A stretch of 27,448 nt of DNA from Betaproteobacteria bacterium RIFCSPLOWO2_02_FULL_68_150 (lineage in GTDB: Bacteria; Pseudomonadota; Gammaproteobacteria; Burkholderiales; SG8-39): positions 1 through 27,448 of the forward strand of contig MERE01000041.1 of assembly GCA_001771975.1 (NCBI GenBank). The letters are read 5' to 3'. The notes under the pieces were generated by a model. It had not been told where the DNA came from and searched no databases. It saw nothing but the letters and a program-made list of their open reading frames with translations. This document shows, one piece after another, positions 19,416-26,290 of the stretch (within the stretch, counting starts at the first letter, position 1; each line of letters begins with the position of its first letter). Both the position numbers and the translations under genes were made by a program.

Positions 19416-21143
19416 TCAGGTGCTCTCCCTCGCCTCTTCGCCCTCGCCGGGGAGTTCGATCGGCGTGAGCGGCGCGTCATGCGGCACGTTCATCAGGCGC
19501 AGCGCGCCCTGCATGACCTGCGCGAACACCGGCGCCGCGACCGCGCCGCCGTAGTACTGGCCGGCCGAGGGCTCATCGATCATCACGGCGATCACCAGCC
19601 GCGGATCGCTTGCGGGCGCGAAGCCGACGAACGAGGCGATGTACTTGTGGCTCGCGTAGCCGCCGTTCTCGAGCTTGTGCGCTGTGCCGGTCTTGCCCGC
19701 TACGCGCCAGCCCATGACGCGCGCGCGTGGCGCGGTGCCGCCAGGCTGGGTCGCGGCCTCCAGCATGGCGCGCATGGCGCGCGCGGTCTCGGCACTCAGC
19801 ACCTGGCGGCCCGCCACCGGCATGTCGGTCCTCACCAGGCTGAGCGGGAGCAGCTCGCCATCGCGTGCAAACGCCGTGTAGGCCCGCGCGAGCTGGATCA
19901 GGCTCACCGATATGCCGTGGCCGTAGGCCATGGTCGCCTGCTCGATCGGACGCCAGGTCCTCGCCTCGCGCACTTTGCCCGCCGCTTCGCCCGGGAAGCC
20001 GAGCTGTGGCGGCGCGCCGAAACCGACGCGGCGGAAGTTCTCGCGCATCTCCTCGCGCGGCAGCGAGAGCGCGATCTTGGCGGCGCCGACGTTGGACGAT
20101 TTCTGGATCACCTGCGCCACGCTCATCGCGCCGCCCGCATGCGCGTCGTGAATCGTGTGCCTGGCGATCGTGAGCCGGCCAGGTGCGGTCTGAATCACGG
20201 TCTCCGGCGTCACCTGGCCGAGATCGAGCGCGAGCGCCACCGTAAACGGCTTCAGCGTCGAACCGGGCTCGAACAAGTCGGTGATGACCCGGTTCCTGAG
20301 CTGCGCGCCCGTAAGGCGGGCGCGGTTGTTCGGGTTGTAGCTCGGCACGTTGGCGAGCGCCAGCACTTCGCCGGTGCGCGTGTCGAGCGCGACCAGGGCG
20401 CCGCCCTTGGCCTTGTGCGTCTCGACGGCGTGCTTGAGCGCGGTGAAGGCGAGGCTCTGGAGCTTGCTGTCGAGCGCGAGGCGCAGGTCCTTGCCGTCCT
20501 GCGCGGCGCGGATCGCCTCGATGTCCTCGACCACGTGGCCGAGCCGGTCCTTGATGACGCGCCGGCTGCCCGATGCGCCAGCGAGGCTCGCCTGGAAGGC
20601 GAGCTCGATGCCCTCCTGGCCGATGTCATCCACGCCCGTGAAACCGACCACGTGCGCCATGGTCTCGCCGCCCGGATAGTAGCGGCGGAACTCCCGCTGC
20701 TGGTACAGGCCGGGGATGCCGAGCTCGGCGACCCGGGCCGCGGTCTCGGGCGGAATCTGGCGCTTGAGATAGACGAAATCGCGCGAGGTGCCGGTGAGCC
20801 TGCGCTCGAGCTCGCGCGGCTCGACGCCGAGCAGCTGGCCGAGCTGCCTGAGTTGCGCGGCAGTGGCCTTGAGATCCTCCGGGATCGCCCAGATCGACTT
20901 CACCGGCGTCGAGATCGCGAGTGCGTCGCCGCGCCGGTCGAGAATGCGACCGCGCGTCGCCGGGACTTCGAGCACGCGCGAATAGCGCGCCTCGCCGCGT
21001 TCCTGCAGGAATCCGGTCTGCACCGCCTGCAGCCAGAGCGAACGCCCGAGCAGCACCGCAAACGCGCTGACGAAAGCAAACAGCACGAAGCGCGCGCGCC
21101 AGATCGGCAGGCGCACCGGCACGGGCGCGGCGGCGTAGCTCAC
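19416..21143 (-). CDS. ftsI: FtsI, septal penicillin-binding protein 3
   Basis: FtsI is the class B transpeptidase that crosslinks septal peptidoglycan with FtsW. The protein has 575 residues: a short cytoplasmic tail, one membrane segment (about 15-37), a dimerisation domain beginning ATRGRILDRRGDALA (62-76) and a C-terminal transpeptidase. All three active-site motifs are present: S295-T-L-K298, S349-S-N351 and K484-T-G486. The GTG at 21143 makes a GTGA overlap with the ftsL stop and is preferred to an upstream ATG at 21554, which would run through ftsL and rsmH. MurE begins 10 bases after its stop. Confidence 0.97.
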   Translation of the reverse strand: MSYAAAPVPVRLPIWRARFVLFAFVSAFAVLLGRSLWLQAVQTGFLQERGEARYSRVLEVPATRGRILDRRGDALAISTPVKSIWAIPEDLKATAAQLRQLGQLLGVEPRELERRLTGTSRDFVYLKRQIPPETAARVAELGIPGLYQQREFRRYYPGGETMAHVVGFTGVDDIGQEGIELAFQASLAGASGSRRVIKDRLGHVVEDIEAIRAAQDGKDLRLALDSKLQSLAFTALKHAVETHKAKGGALVALDTRTGEVLALANVPSYNPNNRARLTGAQLRNRVITDLFEPGSTLKPFTVALALDLGQVTPETVIQTAPGRLTIARHTIHDAHAGGAMSVAQVIQKSSNVGAAKIALSLPREEMRENFRRVGFGAPPQLGFPGEAAGKVREARTWRPIEQATMAYGHGISVSLIQLARAYTAFARDGELLPLSLVRTDMPVAGRQVLSAETARAMRAMLEAATQPGGTAPRARVMGWRVAGKTGTAHKLENGGYASHKYIASFVGFAPASDPRLVIAVMIDEPSAGQYYGGAVAAPVFAQVMQGALRLMNVPHDAPLTPIELPGEGEEAREST

Positions 21144-21421
21144 GGCCGGGACTGCGCCGGGGCGAGCTCGATCACGCGCACGCGCCGCGGATCGGGCGCG
21201 CGCAGGCCGAGCGTGTCGGCTGCGACCTTCGCCACGCGCGCGTGCAGGCCCCAGGTGCTCGCCTCGAGCTGCAGCTGCCCGTATTCGACGTCGAGTTCGC
21301 GCGCGCGTGCGAGCTCGCTCTCGAGCGCGGCAAACGCCTTGCGGCCCTGGTGCTGCGAGGTCACGAGCCCGAACGCGCAGGCGAGCAGAACGAGGAGGAG
21401 GAGAAGGTTCAGCTTCGCCAC
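21140..21421 (-). CDS. ftsL: Cell division protein FtsL
   Basis: FtsL is a small bitopic divisome protein that joins FtsB and FtsQ and activates FtsWI. It has 93 residues: MAKLNLLLLLVLLACAFGLV forms the cytoplasmic end and membrane segment, followed by a periplasmic helix (about 24-60) with the charged heptad pattern of a coiled coil. The start overlaps the rsmH end by 13 bases and the stop overlaps the ftsI GTG by 4. FtsL sequences are poorly conserved, so the call relies on size, topology and position between rsmH and ftsI. Confidence 0.92.
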   Translation of the reverse strand: MAKLNLLLLLVLLACAFGLVTSQHQGRKAFAALESELARARELDVEYGQLQLEASTWGLHARVAKVAADTLGLRAPDPRRVRVIELAPAQSRP

Positions 21422-22392
21422 GCGTCGGGCTCGATCCGGGCAAACGATGCAGGGTCAAAGGGTGCTTCGGTGCGTTCGGCAACGCGCAGCACGGCGCTGC
21501 GCGCGCGCGGGTTGGCGGCCAGTTCGGCCTCGCCGGGGCGCACCGGCCGGCCAACGATTCTGAGCGCCGCGGGTGGCATTTCGCTGGCGCGAATCGGCAA
21601 ATCCCGTGGCAGCGCCGGCTGCGCCAGCGCGCGCATGAAACGCTTGACGATGCGGTCCTCGAGCGAGTGAAAGCTCACCACCGCGAGCCGCCCGCCGGCT
21701 GCGAGCCGCACCACCGCCTGCGGCAGCATCAGCGACACTTCCTCAAGCTCCCGATTGACGAGAATCCGTAGAGCTTGAAAGGTGCGCGTCGCCGGATCCT
21801 GGCCAGCCTCGCGTGTGCGGACCGCTGCTGCCACGAGATCGGCCAGCTGCTGGGTGCGGACGATGGGTTCGCGTGCGCGAGCAGCAACAAGCGCCGCTGC
21901 AATCTGTTTAGCAAACCGTTCTTCGCCATGGTTTTCGATTGCCTCCCGGATTTCGGTTTGTGTCGCGCTCGCGAGCCACTGCGCCGCGGATTCGCCGCGC
22001 GTCGGATCCATGCGCATGTCGAGCGGCCCGTCGCGGCGAAAGGAGAACCCGCGCGCCGGGGTATCCAGTTGCGGCGAAGACATGCCGAGGTCGGCCAGCA
22101 CGCCGTGCACCAGGGGCACGCGCGCCGAGTCGAGCACGCGCCCCAGCTCCGAGAACGGCGCATGCACGATGGAGAAACGCGCATCGGCGAGGGTTTGCGC
22201 CGCGGCGACCGCCTCCGGGTCGCGGTCCAGCGCAAGCAACCGTCCGGCGGGACCGAGAGCGGCGAGGATCGCCCGGCTGTGCCCGCCGCGACCGAAGGTG
22301 AGGTCCACGTAGGTGCCATCGGCGCGCAATGCGAGCGCCGCGATCGACTCCGCGGCGAGCACTGCACGATGACCGGGGGCGTGGCCGCTCAT
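21409..22392 (-). CDS. rsmH: 16S rRNA m4C1402 methyltransferase RsmH (MraW)
   Basis: RsmH N4-methylates C1402 of 16S rRNA in the decoding centre. The protein has 327 residues from the ATG at 22392. Visible are the SAM-binding segment VDLTFGRGGHSRAIL, ALDRDPEA, the family motif VLADLGMSSPQLD, GFSFRRDGPLDMRMD and the C-terminal VVSFHSLEDRIVKRF. The ATG is preferred to a GTG at 22401 because GGAGG (22402-22406) lies 9 bases before it, in the 15-base gap after mraZ; the GTG would be too close to that site. The 3' end overlaps ftsL by 13 bases. Confidence 0.98.
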   Translation of the reverse strand: MSGHAPGHRAVLAAESIAALALRADGTYVDLTFGRGGHSRAILAALGPAGRLLALDRDPEAVAAAQTLADARFSIVHAPFSELGRVLDSARVPLVHGVLADLGMSSPQLDTPARGFSFRRDGPLDMRMDPTRGESAAQWLASATQTEIREAIENHGEERFAKQIAAALVAARAREPIVRTQQLADLVAAAVRTREAGQDPATRTFQALRILVNRELEEVSLMLPQAVVRLAAGGRLAVVSFHSLEDRIVKRFMRALAQPALPRDLPIRASEMPPAALRIVGRPVRPGEAELAANPRARSAVLRVAERTEAPFDPASFARIEPDAWRS

Positions 22393-22407
22393 CGCCGGCA
22401 CCCTCCG

Positions 22408-22857
22408 TCACAGCGAAAAGTCCTCCATCCCCGGCGGCGGCGCGCTGCCCCCCGCCAGGGCGCCGGAGAGCTTCGCGCTCCACACCCCGGAGTCCCACAG
22501 TTCGAAGTAGCGGCCCTGCCCGACCATCATTACTTCGCGTTCGAGTTTGGCGTGCATGCGCAGGGCGGCAGAAACCAGAATGCGGCCGGAGCCGTCCGGC
22601 CGGACATGCTCTTCGAAGCCGAGCAGCAGGCGCTTCCACCAGCTCGCCTGGACGTGAAAACTGGGGAAGGTTTCGATCCTGGCGCGCACCGCCTCCCATT
22701 CGGTCTCGGAATACACGAGGGCGCAGCCGTCGGGGTGCGCGGTGAGGACGAGCGGCTTACGCGACGCAACCAGCGTTTCGCGATGGCGCGTCGGGATGGC
22801 GAGCCGGCCTTTGGCGTCGAGCGTGATGACGGCCGCCCCATGGAATGACTCGCCCAT
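22408..22857 (-). CDS. mraZ: Transcriptional regulator MraZ
   Basis: MraZ is a DNA-binding protein with two SpoVT-AbrB-like swapped-hairpin domains; in E. coli it binds repeats ahead of its own gene and represses the dcw operon. The protein has 149 residues. The first domain contains TLDAKGRLAIPTRHRE (about 12-27) and the second contains DGSGRILVSAALR, each the family D-x-x-G-R-x-x-(I/V)-(P/S) loop. The ATG at 22857 fits the family N-terminus (MGESFHGAA); GGAGG lies about 10 bases upstream. An in-frame start at 22911 would add an unusual charged extension and begin within the operator. It is the first gene of the cluster. Confidence 0.97.
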   Translation of the reverse strand: MGESFHGAAVITLDAKGRLAIPTRHRETLVASRKPLVLTAHPDGCALVYSETEWEAVRARIETFPSFHVQASWWKRLLLGFEEHVRPDGSGRILVSAALRMHAKLEREVMMVGQGRYFELWDSGVWSAKLSGALAGGSAPPPGMEDFSL

Positions 22858-22885
22858 CCCCTCGTTCCCTCCGCCTGGTTCTTTT

Positions 22886-22903
22886 TCCGGGTCCGCTCCC
22901 GGA
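22886..22903 (-). repeat. Inverted repeat in the mraZ leader
   Basis: On the minus strand TCCGGG, a six-base loop AGCGGA and CCCGGA can form a perfect six-pair GC-rich hairpin, followed by AAAAAG, about 28 bases before the mraZ ATG. It lies between the MraZ-type repeats and the ribosome binding site. It is not followed by a U-run, so it is not an intrinsic terminator on this strand. Its role is unknown. Confidence 0.5.
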
Positions 22904-22906
22904 TTA

Positions 22907-22931
22907 GCCACTTTTTTCTACCTTTTGCCAC
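22907..22931 (-). promoter_or_regulatory. MraZ operator: three 5-base repeats at 10-base spacing
   Basis: The minus strand carries GTGGC (22927-22931), GTAGA (22917-22921) and GTGGC (22907-22911), each separated by five bases rich in A. Known MraZ operators are tandem (G)TGGG-like repeats with five-base spacers just ahead of mraZ, and three repeats at one helical turn fit that pattern. The middle copy is degenerate. The array lies on the expected start region of transcription, consistent with autorepression. The assignment is by pattern, not by experiment. Confidence 0.75.
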
Positions 22932-22959
22932 TTTATGCGAAAAGAAGAGGCAGGGTCAA
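22932..22959 (-). promoter_or_regulatory. Candidate mraZ (dcw) promoter
   Basis: On the minus strand TTGACC (22954-22959) and CATAAA (22932-22937) are 16 bases apart; the alternative -10 TAAAGT (22930-22935) is 18 bases away. TTGACC matches the -35 consensus at 5 of 6 positions. Transcription would begin near 22925, inside the MraZ-type repeats, giving a leader of about 70 bases. I saw no better promoter between 22858 and 23171 on this strand. Confidence 0.5.
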
Positions 22960-22980
22960 GCAAATCTGGGCTGTTTTCTC

Positions 22981-22997
22981 AAGTCCCACAAGGACTT
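22981..22997. repeat. Perfect inverted repeat AAGTCC-N5-GGACTT
   Basis: AAGTCC (22981-22986), a five-base centre CACAA and GGACTT (22992-22997) form a perfect dyad, upstream of the mraZ -35 and followed by the palindrome GCTAGC (22999-23004). No U-run follows, so it is unlikely to be a terminator. It could be a binding site for a dimeric regulator of either divergent gene. Confidence 0.5.
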
Positions 22998-23034
22998 AGC
23001 TAGCGATCTTTGACGAAAGTCGCAGTTATAAAAA

Positions 23035-23064
23035 TTGATATGAATTAATGAGTTGCAAAATACT
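23035..23064 (+). promoter_or_regulatory. Candidate acyl-CoA ligase promoter
   Basis: TTGATA (23035-23040) and AATACT (23059-23064) are 18 bases apart and match the sigma-70 consensus at 5 of 6 and 4 of 6 positions. The leader would be about 100 bases. In an AT-rich stretch such matches arise easily, so this is a weak call. Confidence 0.3.
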
Positions 23065-23171
23065 ATGGAAGTTACGTCTGAAGAAAACACCGAGGCTGGC
23101 TGTTGCTAGTTGGCACTGACTTTCCAGGCCCGGTGAGGCAACGAAAATCAGCGTGCTAGAGTCCCGCGCCG

Positions 23172-24746
23172 ATGCTCGGTCCGCTGGAAGTCATCCGCGC
23201 CTACCCACCGCATGGCGCGACGTTGCACGGCCTGCTCGCGAGCCGCGCCGCAACCGATCCGGCGCGCCCGTTCCTGTTGTTCGAGCATGAGGCGATCTCG
23301 TACGCACAGTTCTCGGAGCGCGTCCTATCGACCGCGCGCGGACTCGCGGCAAGCGGCATCGCGCCGGGCGATCGGGTCGGCGTCATGGCGACGAACAGCG
23401 CGCGTTACGTGGTGCTGTTTTTCGCCCTTGCGCGCCTCGGTGCGGTGATGGTGCCGGTCAATCCGGAGTTCGGCGTTCGAGAAGCGGGCTACATCCTGCA
23501 GCACTCCGGCGTGCGTGCGCTGGCGACGATCGCATCGGCCCTGGGCGTGGCGCGCGAGGCGACGCGGCCGATCGTGCCTGCGCCATGGATCTTTCTGCTC
23601 GAGGAAGATCTCGATGAGATCGCGCGCCAGCGCGGCGTGCTGCCGCCCGCGCCGCCCGCCGAGGCCACCTGTCTCGTTCTCTACACCTCGGGCACGACCG
23701 GTTTCCCGAAGGGCGTGATGCACCGCCAACGCAGCTTCGTCCTGGCCGGCGAAGGCTTCGTCGCGCGCGTGTGGCTGCAACCGGAGGACCGGCTGCTGTG
23801 CATCCTGCCGCTGTTTCACATCAATGCGTTGTTCTATTCGCTCGCCGGCGCGCTCGCCGCGGGCGCGAGCCTCACGCTGGCGCCGAAATTTTCCGCAGCG
23901 GCGTTCTGGTCGAGCGCTGCCGAGAGCGGCGCGACGCAGGTGAACATCATCGCCGCGATCGGCAACATCCTCGCGCGCCGGCCGAGGAGCGAGTTCGATC
24001 CGCGCCACCGGCTGCGCGTGGTGTACGGCGCGCCGATCTCGCCCGAACTGGAGCGCGTGTTGCGCGAGGAGTTCCATGTGCCGGTCGTGATCGAGGGCTA
24101 CGGGATGACCGAGATCCCCGGCGCGGCGAACAACCCTTTCGACGGCGAGAGGCGCGCCAACAGCATGGGCAAGGCGGCGCTGCATCCGGACCCGGCAGTG
24201 AAGTTCGCCGAGCTGCGCATCGTGGACGACGAGGGACGCGATGTGCCCGATGGGGCGCTCGGCGAGATCTGGGTGAAGACGCCGATCCTGATGCAGGGCT
24301 ACTACCGCGATCCCGGGCAGACCGCGGCCTCGATCGCCGACGGCTGGTTCAAGACGGGGGACCTCGCGCGGCGCGACGCCGACGGGTATTACTACTTCAT
24401 CGCGCGCAAGAACGACATCATCCGCCGCCGCGGCGAGAACATCTCGGGTGCGGAAATCGACCGCATCGTCGGCGACCATCCGGCGGTGCTGCTGTGCGCG
24501 GCGATTGCGGTGCCTGCCGAGCTGGGCGAGGACGAGATTCTGGTCGCGGTCGTGAAAAAACCGGAGACGGAGGTGTCGGCGCAGGAAATCGCCGCCTGGT
24601 GCCGCGAGCGGCTCGCGGCGATCAAGGTGCCGCGCTATGTGGCGTTCGCAGATTCGCTCCCGGTGACGGCGACGCAGCGGGTGCAGAAGTTTCAGCTGCG
24701 GGGCGACGCGTCATTGCGCGCGCGGGCGATCGATCTTGGTCCCTAG
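23172..24746 (+). CDS. AMP-forming acyl-CoA synthetase, CaiC-like
   Basis: A 524-residue member of the ANL adenylating superfamily, which activates a carboxylic acid with ATP to an acyl-adenylate and then makes the CoA thioester. Motifs are YTSGTTGFPKG (171-181, phosphate loop), YGMTE (310-314), GWFKTGD (391-397) with the ribose-binding aspartate, and RKNDIIRRRGENIS (412-425, hinge). The C-terminal A10 region reads TATQRVQKF (499-507), with R503 where most relatives have the catalytic lysine of the (S/T)GK motif; K506 is nearby. Overall it resembles crotonobetaine/carnitine-CoA ligases, but the acid cannot be named. No Shine-Dalgarno precedes the ATG. It is a lone gene between dcw and the MCE operon and overlaps the convergent lipoprotein gene by 36 bases. 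Confidence 0.9.
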   Translation: MLGPLEVIRAYPPHGATLHGLLASRAATDPARPFLLFEHEAISYAQFSERVLSTARGLAASGIAPGDRVGVMATNSARYVVLFFALARLGAVMVPVNPEFGVREAGYILQHSGVRALATIASALGVAREATRPIVPAPWIFLLEEDLDEIARQRGVLPPAPPAEATCLVLYTSGTTGFPKGVMHRQRSFVLAGEGFVARVWLQPEDRLLCILPLFHINALFYSLAGALAAGASLTLAPKFSAAAFWSSAAESGATQVNIIAAIGNILARRPRSEFDPRHRLRVVYGAPISPELERVLREEFHVPVVIEGYGMTEIPGAANNPFDGERRANSMGKAALHPDPAVKFAELRIVDDEGRDVPDGALGEIWVKTPILMQGYYRDPGQTAASIADGWFKTGDLARRDADGYYYFIARKNDIIRRRGENISGAEIDRIVGDHPAVLLCAAIAVPAELGEDEILVAVVKKPETEVSAQEIAAWCRERLAAIKVPRYVAFADSLPVTATQRVQKFQLRGDASLRARAIDLGP

Positions 24747-25313
24747 GACGGTGTCGATGCGCCGCTGGATGCGGGTCGCGGCCTCCCGATCTCCTGCGTC
24801 CTGCGCACGTTTCGCCTGCACGCCCAACCACGCCAGCAGCGGTCGGCGCCAGCCCTGTCCCGAAGCGGTATCAACTGCCGCGCCGATCGCGGCGGGCGCG
24901 ATCTTTCCGGACTTGAACTGCACGCCGGCGCCAACGAGGCGCGAAAGCGGATCCTCCGTCGCTGCGCGATCGGCGCGCCCGGCGAGATATTCCGCGTAGC
25001 CGAGTTCCTCCGCACCTGCATCCGCGCGCAAGCGCTCGAACCCGGGACACTCGTCGAACTCGAGGCTCGCCGCGCGAGTAGCGCAGCGCACGAGTTCCGC
25101 CCGCGCCAGCAAATCGCCCCGTCCGGTGCGCGCGATTTCCGCTCTGGCGCGCGCGAACTCCTGTTCCGCGAGCCGCGTGTCACCGACCAGGTAATGATGC
25201 TCGAACGCGGCGAGCGCCGCCCGCGCGTTGAGCTGCCAGTCGGGCGGCGGCGCCGACGCACAGCCGCCGAGGAACCATGCGGCAAGGCAAGACCTGACCC
25301 CGATCCATCTCAT
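24711..25313 (-). CDS. Outer-membrane lipoprotein of the MCE operon (unrecognised)
   Basis: A 200-residue protein with a lipoprotein signal peptide: M1-R-W-I-G-V-R-S, a hydrophobic core and a lipobox L15-G-G-C18. Residue +2 after the cysteine is alanine, not aspartate, so outer-membrane sorting by Lol is expected. The mature part is mostly predicted alpha-helix, with A/R/E-rich segments that look like helical repeats (about 28-130), and ends PRAQ. I do not recognise the family; it does not obviously resemble the PqiC-type lipoproteins usual in such operons. The ATG at 25313 overlaps the MCE stop by 4 bases, suggesting the products act together. The 3' end overlaps the convergent ligase by 36 bases. 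Confidence 0.82.
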   Translation of the reverse strand: MRWIGVRSCLAAWFLGGCASAPPPDWQLNARAALAAFEHHYLVGDTRLAEQEFARARAEIARTGRGDLLARAELVRCATRAASLEFDECPGFERLRADAGAEELGYAEYLAGRADRAATEDPLSRLVGAGVQFKSGKIAPAAIGAAVDTASGQGWRRPLLAWLGVQAKRAQDAGDREAATRIQRRIDTVLGTKIDRPRAQ

Positions 25314-26290
25314 GGCAAGCGGATCTCGGTCTTGCGCTCGAACGGCCACTTGCGGTTGATTTCGTCGATCAGGCCGGAGACCTTGCGCAGGCTCGCTTCG
25401 ACCTCGGCGCGCAGCGCGGCGAGATCGGTGGTCGCCGACTTCACGCTGCCGCTCGCAGCCTGCGCGTCGGCGAGGATCGCATCGACCTTCTTCAGGCTTT
25501 CGCGCACGTCGCCGAGAATCGTGTTCGCCTGCGCCGCCGCGCGCTGCGTCTCGTCCATCACGCCGCCCTGGCCGAAGACGCGCTGGTCGGTCTTTGCCAC
25601 CACCGCGTCGAGCCTTGCCGAGACGCCGCCCAGCGACGCCAGCAGCGCGTTGGCGCGGTCGATCGAGGCGATGACTTTCTTCACGTTGTCCTCGCTGCCG
25701 AGGATGCCGCCGAGCACGCCGTGCTTGCCCGCCATGCGTTCGGTGAGAAGGCGCAGGTTGGCGAGGTTCGCCTGCACGCCGCCGCCGGGGCTGGTGAGCT
25801 GCTCGATGTTCTCGAGGATCGTCTTCAGCGTCGCCACCATGCGAGGGATCTCTTCGCTGGCGTCGCCGCGCAGCACCTGGCGCACGGCAGCGTCCTCGAG
25901 CGGCGGGTCCTGCAGGTTGCCGCTGTGGGCGCGGATCCTGGCGCCGCCGACCAGGCCGCGCTCGAGCGTGAAGATGCTCGACGCGCGCAGCCACTTCGCG
26001 TCCGCCTTCGGCACTTCGATTTCGATGCGCGCCTTGCCATCGTCGGCGAGCGCGATGCGCCGGACCGTTCCGATCGCGAACCCGGAAAAGCTGAGGTCCA
26101 TGCCGACGCTCACGCCTTCGGCGTTCTCGGCGATGAGCGTCAGACGCTGCGTGGCCTCGAACAGGCCGCGCGCGTACAGCACGTAGGCGACGAACACGAC
26201 CGCCACTGCGATGGTGAATGCGAGCAGCATCCCGACCTTGAATCCGAGATCCCGGGGAATGGGCGTGACGCCCGGCTCGCGCTCGGCCAT
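25310..26290 (-). CDS. MCE-domain protein (MlaD-like)
   Basis: A 326-residue protein with a short cytoplasmic N-terminus, one membrane segment (about 17-40), a single MCE domain (about 45-125, including AENAEGVSVGMDLSFSGFAIG) and a long C-terminal helical region (about 140-310). MlaD-type proteins form hexameric rings in the periplasm and shuttle lipids for an ABC transporter; long helical tails, as in PqiB or YebT-like and mycobacterial Mce proteins, can build a tube. E. coli MlaD has only about 180 residues, so this is a long-tailed form. The ATG at 26290 shares one base with the permease stop (TGATG). The transported lipid is unknown. Confidence 0.92.
   Translation of the reverse strand: MAEREPGVTPIPRDLGFKVGMLLAFTIAVAVVFVAYVLYARGLFEATQRLTLIAENAEGVSVGMDLSFSGFAIGTVRRIALADDGKARIEIEVPKADAKWLRASSIFTLERGLVGGARIRAHSGNLQDPPLEDAAVRQVLRGDASEEIPRMVATLKTILENIEQLTSPGGGVQANLANLRLLTERMAGKHGVLGGILGSEDNVKKVIASIDRANALLASLGGVSARLDAVVAKTDQRVFGQGGVMDETQRAAAQANTILGDVRESLKKVDAILADAQAASGSVKSATTDLAALRAEVEASLRKVSGLIDEINRKWPFERKTEIRLP

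Larger units (their letters stand above)
22858..23171. other. AT-rich divergent intergenic region
   Basis: This 314-base spacer separates mraZ from the divergent acyl-CoA ligase gene. Much of it, especially about 22910-23100, is visibly richer in A and T than the surrounding genes. It holds the mraZ promoter, the MraZ-type repeats and leader hairpin, a perfect inverted repeat at 22981-22997 and a possible ligase promoter. No gene of credible size lies in it. Confidence 0.8.

Noticed and set aside
22985..22989. GTGGG on the minus strand as a further MraZ box
   Set aside because: It is a single copy, out of register with the three-repeat array and inside the dyad at 22981-22997.
23065..23109. 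Fourteen-codon reading frame (MEVTSEENTEAGCC) as a leader peptide
   Set aside because: There is no ribosome binding site, no attenuator-like stems follow and no biased codon run suggests control of the ligase gene.
23325..24479. Minus-strand open frame inside the acyl-CoA ligase gene
   Set aside because: The ligase frame carries all family motifs, while the antisense frame has none.
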